Shown here in pieces: positions 25,802 to 37,790 of a DNA stretch of 64,000 bases. The notes beneath the pieces are model-generated. The model had not been told where the DNA came from and did not search any database. It saw nothing but the letters and a program-made list of their open reading frames with translations. The stretch lies in NCBI RefSeq assembly GCF_047496725.1, contig NC_132972.1:3712001-3776000 (forward strand), in the 5' to 3' direction. Made by a program: the position numbers and the translations under genes. Source of the DNA: Anoplolepis gracilipes (lineage: Eukaryota > Arthropoda > Insecta > Hymenoptera > Formicidae). Numbering within the stretch: the stretch's first letter is position 1; each line of letters opens with the position of its first letter.

Positions 25802-26917
25802 TTATTCCAAATATATTAAAATTTCAGTTTGATTGTGATTCGATTCGTTCGTTTCGTTTCGATCTGCATCTAATTGATCTATATTCCGTTTACATTCGTT
25901 GTTCAAAGTAAGCTGTTGCTTCTCTTTTTCCAACACACTTTGCAAGAAATACGGGATACATTCGTCCTGCAGACCATTTCTTTTAGACCGACAAATCTCG
26001 TACTTCTTTAGTTGATGGGTAGGAATGTATTTTTTGTAGCGAGCTAACAACTCCTGCGAGCTGGACAAGCGTGACGTATCTTCGGAAATTCTTTCGGGAA
26101 TTAAACAATCGCGTTTAAAAGCTATTGTTGATTTCTGACACGTGGATGCTTTGTCCGATTTCGCGGAATCCACTCGAGCAACCTCGGCTCGCAGCATCCG
26201 CTTTGATGCTAGACGCTGAAGTTGTTGTTCGTCGAGATTTTGTTGATCGTTTTTGCCGACAAAAGTCGGGGATATCACATCTGATGCAGAAGATTTCGCG
26301 CGAAGGAAATCTGTGCAAACCTTTCTGATTGTCGATTGTCGTACTGGCTGGCAGCAACTGGCTGGACAAATTCGTTTCTTGAATTTTTTCAAGGATTTTT
26401 CTGAGCAACTTGATATCTCAGAAGTCATTTGAGAAAATGAATCTTCAATCTCCGAGGAAATATCAATTTCTTTATTTGGACATGCAAATTCGCAGTCTGA
26501 AGGAGAACCTGTCATTTTCGATTTTTGACATGAAACATCTGTATTTGATGAACACTGTATAACGCTAGTCAAAGGTTCTTCGCAATGTTTTTCAGCGCAC
26601 TCGATGAAAATTACTGGTTGATTACGCGATCTATCGTCGCAGGAGGATGTCTCCAAAATTGTTTTTGATGTCGGACAATGCAATATTTTTAAAGTTACGT
26701 CATCGGGCTGTTTCTCGCTTCTGTCGATCTCTAGGATTGCAGTAGAAACGTTTTCTATTGGTATTTTGTCAGCTACAGCTACCGAATCATCAACGCAGTC
26801 TTGAGACTTTAGAATGTGAGATGCTGGAAGTAAGATAAATTTATCGGCTGTTTGATTCCGACAGCAAATATCAATCAAGCTGGTTTGCTGCTTCATGTCT
26901 TCGCGTCGCGATGTCAT
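25802..26917 (-). CDS. Large coding exon, 371-aa Cys/Ser-rich protein, unknown function
   Basis: Acceptor TTTTATTTTCAG is followed by G-ATG, so translation can start on the first ATG of the exon (26917; MTSRREDMKQQ...). The frame is open for 371 codons to TAA at 25802, far longer than expected by chance in this AT-rich DNA. The protein is polar, with about 21 cysteines, including CC pairs (ICCRNQ near residue 19; CPASCCQ near 205), and no signal peptide or membrane segment. Near the C terminus (about residues 309-320) CRSKRNGLQDEC echoes CYRRNGLQHDC in the next exon. No known domain was recognised; rapid evolution is likely. The frame also extends a little upstream of the ATG into the intron without support. 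Its own stop prevents simple read-through to the 25409 exon, so it is a 3'-terminal alternative exon, a separate gene, or uses an internal donor. Confidence 0.72.
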   Translation of the reverse strand: MTSRREDMKQQTSLIDICCRNQTADKFILLPASHILKSQDCVDDSVAVADKIPIENVSTAILEIDRSEKQPDDVTLKILHCPTSKTILETSSCDDRSRNQPVIFIECAEKHCEEPLTSVIQCSSNTDVSCQKSKMTGSPSDCEFACPNKEIDISSEIEDSFSQMTSEISSCSEKSLKKFKKRICPASCCQPVRQSTIRKVCTDFLRAKSSASDVISPTFVGKNDQQNLDEQQLQRLASKRMLRAEVARVDSAKSDKASTCQKSTIAFKRDCLIPERISEDTSRLSSSQELLARYKKYIPTHQLKKYEICRSKRNGLQDECIPYFLQSVLEKEKQQLTLNNECKRNIDQLDADRNETNESNHNQTEILIYLE

Positions 26918-26918
26918 C

Positions 26919-27170
26919 CTGAAAATAAAAGAATTGATTTCGAAAAAAAATTGCCTATAGTTTTGTATATGATTCCATCTATTCGAAGTAGTCACCCATA
27001 AAAATAATACATATCAAGTATTCGTATGCTACTTCAAATATTGTATTATTTCAGCTATGATTCTTTGACATCTTGCGGACCATATGTGACAAAATTTTTT
27101 CATCTAATTATTTTGATAGAAAAATAACAAATATATATGTGTAAAAAAGTAAAATATTTTAATATCTTAC
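26919..27170 (-). other. Predicted 252-bp 5' UTR intron
   Basis: Donor GGA|GTAAGA (exon end 27171) and acceptor TTTTATTTTCAG (exon start 26918) delimit a short intron on the minus strand, directly before the ATG of the large exon. Confidence 0.5.
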
Positions 27171-27530
27171 TCCACGGTTTCTCAAGATGTGAAAAGAATG
27201 TTTTATTCGACAAATACTGCGCATTAATTCAAATCGTGCCTCGGTTTCGTACCTCGGAAGGTCGAATGTTGATCTCGTCTTCGCGGGCAGACATGAATTC
27301 CGAGCGGTCGCTTCGGCGGGCACCTGGACGGTCCGGACCACCGGTCGATCAGACTCCGACCGACACTCTAGTGCGATGCATCCCGATGGACACCGCGAAC
27401 ACCGATAGCAGGTGGGCAGCGTGGTCGGCGGGCATTCAAGGTCGCGAGACTATCGGGGATCGAATTACATACAGCTCGTATCGCGTGTACCCGAGCTTAC
27501 GACGCGACTTTATCCAGTGCTAGTTCAGGT
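27171..27530 (-). promoter_or_regulatory. CpG-rich promoter and 5' UTR exon of the minus-strand gene
   Basis: A CpG-dense block (about 27220-27530) sits just upstream of the large coding exon. It contains two usable minus-strand donors: GAG|GTACGA ending at 27253, after a 14-codon ATG frame starting at 27294, and GGA|GTAAGA ending at 27171. Joining either donor to 26918 makes the 27294 ATG a short upstream frame, and the 371-aa frame then starts downstream. Open frames on the plus strand here look like GC-rich shadows. Confidence 0.45.
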
Positions 27531-28718
27531 AGGGGTGAGGAGGGGAGGAAGGGAGGGTCGCCCTTTAAGATCCCTATTCGAAATTCTTGAGGGACGCGCC
27601 TTTGCCGATAAATTCCGCATTAAATGTCGCGGTTTCCGCTCGCACACTCCGCGAGGAAGAAAAAAACCTACAGGACTTTTGCGGAGTAATTTTTCAAGGC
27701 CGCGATATGTGCTACGTTCAAGCTCGAATTACACTCGCGTGTCTTGTATCGCTCGGCCACTTAGACTATATTGTAGTTGACTTGTTAACCGATGGAGAAA
27801 TTTTTTTTTTTCAGAATAACATCTGCTTACGATTGCACAAATTGTGAATCTTTGCGACGCCTCGATACGCGTTATATTAGTTTTAGTTTACATTTAACAA
27901 CTATGTAGTTAAGTAACGTATGATCTGTTTTTATATGGATGACGTTTGACAAGGCATTTTTTAAAGATTTATTCAAATACTTTATATATATATTTATTAT
28001 TGAAACTTCGTAATTTTAAGTGGAAAGTTACAGTACATCGTCAATTTAAAAGTGTTATTCGATTATTAATATTGACAATGCACAATTGCGACTCAATTAC
28101 AATAGTGTGACAAATTAAGATTTTAATTATCAACCAGAAAGTACCGCGTAACCAAGTGACTTCACGGTATTTATTCATTATGCGCGTTAATGAACGGAGA
28201 AGACTGAACGACGGATAAGAAAGCGAGTAAAGAGAGAAACAGAACGAAGGAGGCAGACACAAAAGAAGGAAGACAATCGCGCAGACGTGCGGCTGTTTGA
28301 AAAGAAAATCCACGGAGAAGGTGCGAAAAACAGGAAGGAGTCCAACGCGAAAGGAATCTCTCTCTTGCGATGACTCATTTACAGCTACGGTATGTCACCG
28401 CGAATTAACACAGACGGTCTGCGAGATTTCTTTTTCCGCGTTTAACCCAAGTGAGAATGAAACGAACCTCGTAATTCATTAAACGCTGTTTTCGAATGAA
28501 TTACTCCATTCAAGATCGTCGTGAATTTTTGTCACTCTTGGCATTTTAAGAGAGTGCCATGAGTTGAGTCTTTGTTTAGCATTAATATTTTGTAAGGTAA
28601 TAATTTCGATTTTATTTTTTCAAATTTAAGAAGAAAGAAAAATAATTCCGTACGCATATATTGTACAGTTAAAGTTAAGCTATCGTGAAGAGTAATTACA
28701 ATCAATTAATTTTCTTAC
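27531..28718. other. Intron-like stretch with CpG-richer patches
   Basis: Purine-rich block at 28190-28340 and CpG-rich patches at 27540-27760. A hydrophobic minus-strand frame around 28230-28310 begins with GTG, not ATG, and lacks a supported start. No exon is accepted. Confidence 0.45.
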
Positions 28719-28821
28719 TTGAAATTGCCAAGTTTTTAATTGTTTGTCAAGATTATCACAGGGGCCGGTTGCTTCAGTTTTTGCTAACTTTACTTCAGGT
28801 ACTTTTGGTAATTTCAATTGC
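28719..28821 (-). CDS. Small internal coding exon on minus strand
   Basis: Acceptor ATATTTTTTTAG precedes base 28821 and donor CAA|GTAAGA follows base 28719. One base completes an incoming codon (phase 2), then 34 open codons follow (QLKLPKVPEVKLAKTEATG... ending KTWQFQ), leaving in phase 0. The other two frames are closed. The outgoing phase matches the 25409 exon, and the segment PCDNLDKQLKTW resembles QCDLGKYFLTKW in the terminal exon at 24610-24803. Together these suggest it belongs to the same gene, spanning over the 371-codon exon. The upstream exon that must supply two bases was not found. Confidence 0.6.
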
Positions 28822-31800
28822 CTAAAAAAATATGTATTACCATAAATATGTATAGATGATAGCTGAATATAATTATATATATATAAAATTTCAAGTGCCT
28901 CGCTCTCGAAAAACGCTAAAAATTCTACGCTATTCTGTACTAATGACTGAAAGTGGTATGTGCAATGATTATGATAATCGGTATATTAAGGTGTAAGGCC
29001 GGAATAATTGATGACAATGCCAGTCGCAAAAGTTGCTTCGCGGTACGTGATCACGAATGCGATTCTTATTGTCGAATTTTGCACTGGTCAGTAAACTGGT
29101 CCGTCTGTCTATTCGTCCGTTTATCGATTCAAATCCCGAAATAAGTACGCTACCCAATGTCCAGCAAACATATGCAAATCGTTTCACCGCTGTGCCCTAC
29201 GGTAAAAGGAAGGTACCGACATTACGTTACAGCTGCTCTGTATGATTCGGCTCCGTATAAACTCTTTCGCTCGATTTCATACGACTGGACACCCCTAATG
29301 CATTCCACTTTGGGGCCCGGTAATGAATAATCATTTGTAACGGGGGGGATGACGATGACGTGTGATTCTTGTGTACGACATTAATGGATCATTTATGATG
29401 TGCGTGAGTTGCGCAAAAAATTCATTGTCGTTAAAAAGACATCATTTTTTAACGATATATAATTTTTTTTTACGCGACCTGTTATCCCATGGCGCTTTCG
29501 TGACGATTTGCATAGAATAAATTTTGAGAAAATTCGTCGCCCAGTAAAGATTTAATTTTATGTTCTGATTTAATTTTTAGACTTGAGAAAAGATTCGGAC
29601 TTTTAGAAGAAAGTTTTCGTAAGTGCTAAACGTACAGGTTAATGACGGTAACTTTGTCGGTCTTTTCAAGAACTTTTGTCATCTCGTATAAATCTGTCGT
29701 TTCCGGTTCTGTGCGTTTCTTCCTTAACTCTCAGAGATCCCTTTAAACTGTGTTGATTTTTTTATTTCATAACAATCCAAAACTTTATGCATTGTAATAC
29801 TGAAATTTTGACATTTTGCAACCAACTATCTGAACTTGACCGAAAGTGATAAAACCATTGAATAAAGAATATATTCTTTCAATAAGTAAAATGGTGTCTC
29901 ATCTTTGAAATGAGTTAACGAGTGAACAATTTAACATCATTTTTATTGTATTTTAATAACTGTATACCTTTATAATTTAATAACTGTATCCATTTTTATT
30001 AATTAATCTCTCGATTTATATGTAAATACATATATTTTGAGATGCAAGTTTTTGTATTTGACTCTACAAAAATTAATCGAGTAAAAAATATCACTATACT
30101 AATATAGTTAAATATCGTTGAATAGTATTGTATCATGGCATGTGCTTGTTCAAACAGAATAACAAACCGCTCCTACGCGGTTTTGTTACGCTTGAACGAT
30201 AGAACAAGCGTAAAAGTGACTTCGAGGACAAAAAAAAAAAAAGATCTGTAAAAAACGGGAGTAACAGTCGTATCGATAAGTTTTTTATCTAGTTTTGTGT
30301 TTTTTATATTTATATCAAAATATCATTTGATATTAATTTGAAATAAGTTATAAGATTAGTAATTTTTTAAATTTGTTTTTTGTTTTATATATAATATATC
30401 AATAATTAATAAAAATTAATTTAAATTAAAATATAGAATTTTATATTTATTATGATTAATCTATAATTTTTTATTGATTTTGTAGACGTTCAATTATTTT
30501 AAAATCTATGCATGTAAAAAAATTAATAATAGTGCGAGATCGTGATATTTATTTTATATGTGATAATAAATTATATATGTAATATTCAAATCTTTATCAA
30601 AGTTTTATGAAGAAATAACGTCGAATATTGCGTATCAAATATTACATTGACTATTTATATCTCAACAAAAGCACAGACAACAAAAGCAAGAGTTACATAC
30701 GACATTTGATTGTAACAAATCGACTTTGTCATTTTTTTCCGACTGCTGTCGTTACTACAGTCTGTCGTCGGACCGTCTTCGTCATCATCGTTTTTTCGTC
30801 TGCTGAGAGATGAATGTAAAAAGGGTGAAAGATAAAAAAAGACGAAGAGACGCACGTCTCGAGATCTCGCCTACACGCACTCTGTTGCAATCGCTCGTCT
30901 CTTCCCACACGTATAATTCTTGTGCCTTCAATGCTCATCTCTCGCGCCCCTTTAATCTCTCTTTCTCCCTTCTTCTTCGCGCGTCGCTTAATCTCGCCAT
31001 AAATCCGACATTTATTCCCTGCATGCAGTAAGGAACCGGAATTAAGATAGCGCCACGTTAATTGCCGCCGTTAATAGGATGCTTAGTGGTATGTATCCAG
31101 TCAGTCGAGCCGCATCTTTGTATATGCCGCGGATAATAATTACGTTACACTGATCACGTCATGAGTATATAATTTTTTTTATTAATCGATAGTGCAATAA
31201 ATATGATCCTCGTATGCTTTGCGTTCACCGGATGTTAATATAAATTCTAATTAATCAAAAAATTTCAAAATTTGAAAACGCTTAATTTTCTTGATAGATT
31301 TTTTATGATATAAATATACTAAAAAGTGACATCTGTGTTTATGTGCAAAAATATTTCGTTAAATAGAAAACAATTGTTGTATGATTACACCATATGTTAT
31401 ATTGAACAACGTTTTTGCCTTTTACTTACTTATAATATTTCCTAATGATTCTTGACGTGACCTTCGTACTAAACTAATTGATAATTACAGGTGTATTCTA
31501 CGTTTTTAAATGTCAAGTCATATTCTCGGATAATTCTCAATACTCGTGTCGAATCTCGAGTCATGAGGGTAACGTACGAGAAGTTATGTGTATAATATTT
31601 AATCGCTTCGTTCTATAGGATCGAATGCGATCTTGTAATTTATTGTAGCCAATTACAAATTTTTATATCCGTATTCGTGCGTGTAACGGCAAGTTTATTC
31701 TGATTTAAATTGTACAAGAAATTTATAAATCCATGCGAATACGCATCAACGAATTAATTGAGAAAACATTTCCTGTCTGCGTTGTTTCTTTTTTATTTTA

Positions 31801-33554
31801 TTTATTCATTTGAACAATTTTATTTATTAGCATAGTCTTAATGTACTATCTTTCAGTTTGACTTTGAATACATAATTTAAAAAATGCATACATAATTTAA
31901 GAATTTAACAAACAAAATTCCGCAGTGACTAATTATTAGAATAATATAATAATTGACCTTATGATTTATTTTCTGATTGGATTGATGTAACAAGTCTTGA
32001 TGTAATGGAGAAGTGAATTATGCATAAGATGTATATTATAAAAATATTTTGAAGATAGTAATATATGCCGCTTTTACAATTTATTATTATGCATATTTTT
32101 TTTTAAGTTGTGTGAAAATTAGACATTATTTTGAACAAAATATATACATTATATAGGTAGAATAACAAAAATCTCTATTTAAATTATTATAAATTAAAAT
32201 TATTAACAAATTTCGATATATTGTAAAGAAAACTTAATGATCATTTATACGAAAGAGAGAGAGAGAGAAAGAAAGAGAGATGCGATGTCAATCAAGTATC
32301 ATACAATTAGTGCAAAATATTATATTTCTTAGAGAAGTACGAAAATAGATTAAAAAGTTATTCTATTTTTGTTAATTATATTCATAATTACTTTAAGAAA
32401 AATATAGTTGAGTAAAAGATTTTATCTCTTGCATAAATTTTTTATTGCTATTTTATTTCTTTAAGTTTAGTTTTTGTGTTTAAATATATTATCTTTTTAT
32501 TATAACGTATTATAAATAAGGTACATTATTTTTTTTTTGTTATAATCTTTCGCAATTCTTGAGAGTGTTCCGCGATAAGGATCTAATTTTGATTGTAATA
32601 AAGGAATTAAATTGCAAACATTCCTCGTATCAATTTACGAGTTTCTAGCTATTTTCTCTGAACATTCTATGTATACATCCCGTGGGAAAAAAAAGTTTTT
32701 AATTGCAACGCTGTACTAGGCTCGGCGCTGTCTAACTCGTTTAAGTGCAAATCATCAAGATTCCTTGTCGTAAGCGGCGGATGTTGCAAACGTCAGCTTC
32801 AAAGGCACGTGCTTAGACATCTGCTTTCGGTGCGAGGGAGATAAGTAGTGGCGTCGAAAACGTGCTTGTAAGTGCATTTTTCGAGCAACACCGTCGTAAA
32901 ATGCTAATTGCATTCCGCTCTTAACAAAAGACCCGTAGTGATCCGACATTTTTCTGTCGTGCGCTTTTCCAAGTTTCTCACATTTTTGAATGAAAAACTC
33001 GACTCTCAAGAATCGTGGAAAAATTTTCCCCTGTTAAAAATAGTACACATTCCTCCTGTCAAACGTAAAAATGCTCGATATAATATTGGCGCCTTCGGAC
33101 TGCCGGAATTCTACGCATTCTCTCTCTTTCTCGATAGCAGACTCGATCTTTTCACTAAAGGAATTTTCTGGGCAAATGCACCGTCATATTCACTACAATA
33201 CCTCTACGTTACACTCTTACAATAACTTTATATGAGGTTACATGAATCCAGTTGTACCACGCAAAATAAAATTTCTCTCATGTCGCGTGTAGGCAGCGTA
33301 AAGAGAATCCTCCAGACTGTTCGCTTTGCTGTTGCAATTGCATCCGTAACGCTCCGGGTCATTATTCATTTTAGGCGGCGGTGTCAATCACCGCGAAGAA
33401 GAAAGCGCAATCGGCGCCAGCGCCGGATCTTGGGCGTTATTATTATTAGTGATGTCGCAAACACAAATGATTGTACCTCACAACACGCGGAAATTATGTA
33501 ATGTAACTGTACAAAAATTTATATTTAGGATAGAAAGGACAGTTAAAATTAATT
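28822..33554. other. Non-coding stretch
   Basis: CpG-richer patches at 28930-29330 and 30700-31130, otherwise AT-rich. A GA-rich tract lies at 32254-32281. A compact hairpin lies at 30141-30212. A minus frame at 28969-29187 is preceded by a fair acceptor (CTTTTACCGTAG) but lacks a good donor and was not accepted. Confidence 0.5.
30141..30212. other. Short hairpin, pre-miRNA-sized
   Basis: GCTTGTTC (30144-30151) pairs with GAACAAGC (30202-30209), and AACAAACCGC (30161-30170) pairs with GCGGTTTTGTT (30177-30187, one bulged base). The terminal loop is 6 nt and there is an asymmetric internal loop. The size fits a precursor hairpin, but the internal loop (9 versus 14 nt) is large. Not recognised as a known microRNA. 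Confidence 0.3.
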
Positions 33555-33558
33555 TTTA

Positions 33559-33823
33559 TTTAACAAGTGCAACGTAAATATACAAAATTACGTTTTCCTG
33601 TAATTTTGGAGCTGCTGAATACGATGATATCAATTTTATTTGTCTAAGCGTATGTGAAAATGGTCACAAATCGTCTTAAAGGGGTCTAAAATAGTTGAAA
33701 AAATCTTTTTTAACCTCTTAAAGACAAATTTTAATCATTTTCTCGGACTTTAGAGTTAAAACTGACATCGTATTCAGCAGCTTAAAAACTATAATGTGTA
33801 ACTTATCTTACACTTGTTAAGCA
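33559..33823. repeat. Inverted-repeat element (MITE-like)
   Basis: AGCTGCTGAATACGATG (33610-33626) is matched exactly by its complement at 33766-33782. Outer blocks TAACAAGTG/CACTTGTTA (about 33561 and 33811) and inner GACAAA blocks also pair. Non-coding; diverged arms suggest an older insertion. Confidence 0.7.
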
Positions 33824-33870
33824 AAAATTGGTTTATTTTACTCCCCAGTATACTTAGTATTTAGTTTACT

Positions 33871-33975
33871 CCCAACTAGCAAGATGACATCAAATGACGT
33901 TTTAATGATATCTTATTGACGTTGGAGACGTCGTTAAGACGTTATTAGGATGTTGATGTTCACCTTGCTTGGGTT
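33871..33975. repeat. Small inverted repeat with four GACGT(T/C) motifs
   Basis: Ends CCCAACTAGCAAGATGACATC and CACCTTGCTTGGGTT are imperfect complements. The interior carries GACGTT at 33896, 33918 and 33938 and GACGTC at 33927. Probably a second short MITE inserted next to the first. Confidence 0.6.
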
Positions 33976-35019
33976 GTGGTCTTTTAATGAATACCCGCGC
34001 AGTGAATATCTTTTCGTTTTTAGATCAAAGATGTAACAGTGAAATGGAAAAATAACTTTTTTTCAACTCTTATATTTTTGAATTTCTATGAAGTTACATA
34101 CGCTTTCTTGAATGAGAAGAAATTGAAGTATTTTATAAAATATATTGTTATATTATTTTATATTTATAATATATTATTTTAAAATACTTGCAGAGAATTC
34201 AAACTTCCTTCCAGATTAATAATTAAATGATTCAGAGTTCCATTTTGTAAAACATGTGTGTATTGTGTAAGATATGCTATCGTTAAATGCCAAGGAAACT
34301 GAACTTAGTTCTTTGTAATTCACTTAACTGATTGTGAACGATAAAGCTTCATTGATTATGCATGCGAATATATTTCTAATCAGTACAATTTACACGCGAC
34401 ATCAATAAATCTAATTTGCAATAAAAATCAAACTGGCTCTAGTTATCGCAAGAGTGAAAGGAATCGATTTATAACATTACTTAAAACATGCTATGACGAC
34501 AATAAATATTTCAACATCTATATTTATATCAACTTGATATAAAATAATTAAATATTTTTAAACTATGCTTATCTATATTTTACATGTGATTTATATTTAT
34601 TGCATGTGTAAAGTTTAAATTATTTTTTGCAAGTGAATATTAAAACATTAAAAACATTTTAATTTTTAGCAGATTATGGAGTGTTATAGTATTTCTAAAA
34701 AAACAATATAGCAAAGGATATAATGAATATTAAACTCTAAAAATTCTAAAGTGTTTAAAATTACATTTTCTTGGATTTTTTTTAATTTAACTTATTTATT
34801 CATTTTTTAATTTAACTTTGTAAAATCAAACTTTTTAATCGCTCAATAAAAATGAAAGGAGAAAAAAAGAAGAAAATTACACGAACCAACAAGTAAAAGT
34901 GAAATTTTCACAAGTTTATTTTTGACATACATTTTGAAATGCGTTGCACGCACACGTTTTCCCTGATTGCAATTGAACTAAATTAATTATTGCAGAAATA
35001 TATAGAAGAAACTTTATGG

Positions 35020-35021
<2 letters not shown>

Positions 35022-35059
<38 letters not shown>
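35022..35059. repeat. (TA)n microsatellite
   Basis: Uninterrupted run of about 38 bp. Confidence 0.96.
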
Positions 35060-35065
<6 letters not shown>

Positions 35066-36185
35066 AAAAATAATATATAAAAAAAATGTATTATTCATTG
35101 AAACGTTATACGATCGAAAGAGTTTGTTATTTTTCCAACAACATTTTCAAAAACATAAGAAATCTTACAGTTTCATGCATCTCTCTCTAAATAAAAATGA
35201 TTTTTTAAGTTTGAACAAATCGTGAAATATCTTTAATTTGAACTTGTAAGAGATTGGATCACGCGCCCATAGTTCACGCTTGGCTTAATAAAACTTGCGT
35301 TTCAATCGGCGAAATTGGAAAAAGCTTTTTGTTATTGAGCTGGTCCAGACGTCACATAAATCGCCTTAAGCCGTCTTAGGCTTTCAAGAAACGCAAGCGT
35401 CGTTTTGAGATCCGAACGTTCGCACTGAGCCGACGTTATTTATTGAGCATCCTTAGTCGCTCCTTTTTACTTGCTGCATTTCAACGCAATTCTATATTTA
35501 CATACAAGAATGTGACGATGTGAATTTTTATACTAGTAAAAAATTGTGCGTTTATTATAATTTTTCAACCGAAAAATATTTTGTAACTTTGTAATAACTA
35601 GGATAAATATAGTAAAAATAAAATTAGAATCTAAAAAGGTATAAATCCAGAGAAGATATATATATATTGTACATAAAACTTTTTGTTCCATACGCGAATA
35701 ATTATGTTAACAAACTGTGCAATATTAATTAGATAAATTGAGGCAAAGTTAGTAATTTTTTAACATTGTAACTTTCACATATCGGTCGTTGGCATGTATC
35801 GCTTTTATTCGTGACGGTCCTGCGGTTTTCGTTGAATGAAAATTAGAATCATAAACTATCGATTAGAGTTTCGAAATGGAGTAGCGTGAGATGTAGGCAG
35901 CAGAATGGTGATGAAGAAACAGTTACGGACGTGATCCGGTTGAGTCACAGAGATTTTCTCGAGCATGCATAATTTGTCGGAGAAAATTATCGCTTTTTTA
36001 AGAGTCACGAAATTCACGCTGTGTCGATAGTGAAATAATCGCCGTGTTATAAAATTTATCCATCGCAAATAACATCTGTCAATATCATAGGATACAAAAA
36101 GATCGTTACGTTGTCAAGATTACAGTTGTTCGTACTTTTTTTTTTAATTTATTTTTCTTATTACACAATCGAATATATTATTATG

Positions 36186-36187
<2 letters not shown>

Positions 36188-36228
<41 letters not shown>
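36188..36228. repeat. (AT)n microsatellite
   Basis: Uninterrupted run of about 40 bp. Confidence 0.96.
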
Positions 36229-36233
<5 letters not shown>

Positions 36234-37029
36234 TACGGAAGCGCATAGCATTTCTTGATGCATATAATTTCGGAGTCATAATCAAAACTTATAAATGATG
36301 GAAACGTTTTACATCACATGTCCATAATAATTAGCGCGTGGTTACATAATATATCTCGCATTTGAAGTTACATACTCTGGTTATCATTGCGCTTTAATTA
36401 CTGCAAATTAGCCAATATATATAATATATATTACGCTTTCACACATAGATTACAGTAATATAATTGAAAATACATAAAAAAAATATATTGTAACACTTGC
36501 GAAAAGATATAAAGAAAGACTCGACAAGAAACACAAGCTGCAGAAAAAATTCGATTCTCGATAATGGAGCTTATTACAACTTTAATGAGATATTTTAATT
36601 TTAATTTTCTCTAAAGTTTAGACTCTTGACAGCACTTACTAGATATAGTTATCGGTTGATATGTGACAGAAGCGTGTCTTGTTTTTTTTTACACAATCTT
36701 CAAGAGCCGTTTCAACTTGAGTTTGTTCTGAATCACCTCGTTTAAAAATTACGACATATATTATAATATAATAATTACAATTTATATAATATATAATTAC
36801 AAAATTCGTGGAAATAGGGACAAAACAATATTTTTAAAAAGACCAAAAAAAAAATTGCAATAATTTTTTTAATGAAAAAAATTGTCTATAGTACCACATA
36901 TTTTTCTCGTCGTTCTTCTTATCTTGAAGAATAAAGAAGGAATGGAAATTCGATATCTCGCTATCATGATTGAAACCATCGTTCGATACATCTTCTTTCT
37001 CCATGCATTCTCGTGTAGAGTATCTCTAC

Positions 37030-37790
37030 ATTCCAGCATGGATCGTCGTCGAGATCAAGCGAGACCAAAGTCTGGAAGTCTGGTTGAGCGCAGCGTACAG
37101 TCGTCGCGCGTGCACTCGCCGTCAATCCTCTCTTTCTCTCTCTCTCTTTCTCTCTATCTCTCTCACCCTTTTAAGCATGCCGAGAAGACCGCCGTCGATA
37201 GAGCGCGCTCGCAACGCGCTTGGATCAAGCCTGCCTCGCCGGATCCAGATAGTCGCGAGTCCGTCCGTTCGCGGTGCGGTCGATCATACCGTCGTGTTCG
37301 TTCCTCGCGCAAGAAAGCGGCGCTCCTTGAGAATAAACGTGGCGCGAACAAAAAAAAAGAACTCTCTTCTCGCTCGCGCGGGTGGACGCGTCGCGATCAG
37401 AGAGAGAGAGAGAAACAATCATCGCGCGCGAGCTTGAACGCTCGTGAGAGGAGTGATCGCTGGAGCCGGATTGCCGTGACTCAGAAGAGAACACCTCTTA
37501 CTTTTCCCGACCGACAGTCGCTCGAGGACTCGCGATCGCGTCGGAGTTCCGTGTGTGATATATACGTATATCCGTTGTGGATGATTCGAGTTCGGGTTTA
37601 AAAAATTCGAGCGAAGTGCATCTGTCATCGGCGAGATGTTGTAAACAGGAGCAGCGTCTGACAATCGCGAATCGTCTCAGAATTCAACGAATCCTAGCAA
37701 TCGTATTATTCCTCGAAGTGGTATAACAACTGTGAGAACGTGGATAAACTGGTGCCTGCGACGCTAAGGGGAATGAATGATCGATGACAG
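37030..37790 (+). promoter_or_regulatory. Promoter and 5' UTR exon candidate of plus-strand gene
   Basis: CpG-dense block with a CT-rich tract (37127-37164) and a GA tract (about 37397-37413), features typical of GAGA-factor-type insect promoters. A CAG|GTGGGC donor follows base 37790, and the next good acceptor (TCTACTCTATTAG, exon start 39039) leads into the large coding exon. The Arg/Ser-rich open frame crossing this block (about 36882-37601) has no splice support and depends on the CT tract, so it is treated as untranslated. The exact start site is unknown. Confidence 0.4.

Larger units (their letters stand above)
33976..36990. other. AT-rich non-coding stretch
   Basis: Holds (TA)n at 35022-35059 and (AT)n at 36188-36228. 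A GC-richer patch lies at 35260-35470. No exon is supported. Confidence 0.6.

Noticed and set aside
28041..28313. Signal-peptide-like hydrophobic minus-strand frame
   Set aside because: The apparent start is GTG; hydrophobicity comes from a purine-rich complement, and there is no supported ATG exon or donor.
28969..29187. Possible minus-strand exon after CTTTTACCGTAG
   Set aside because: The acceptor is fair, but the only donor (CAC|GTACCG) is poor and the peptide matches nothing nearby.
36882..37601. 239-codon Arg/Ser-rich open frame on the plus strand
   Set aside because: It starts in AT-rich DNA, crosses a CT microsatellite and a CpG island, has no splice or homology support, and overlaps long frames on other strands; better read as promoter/5' UTR.
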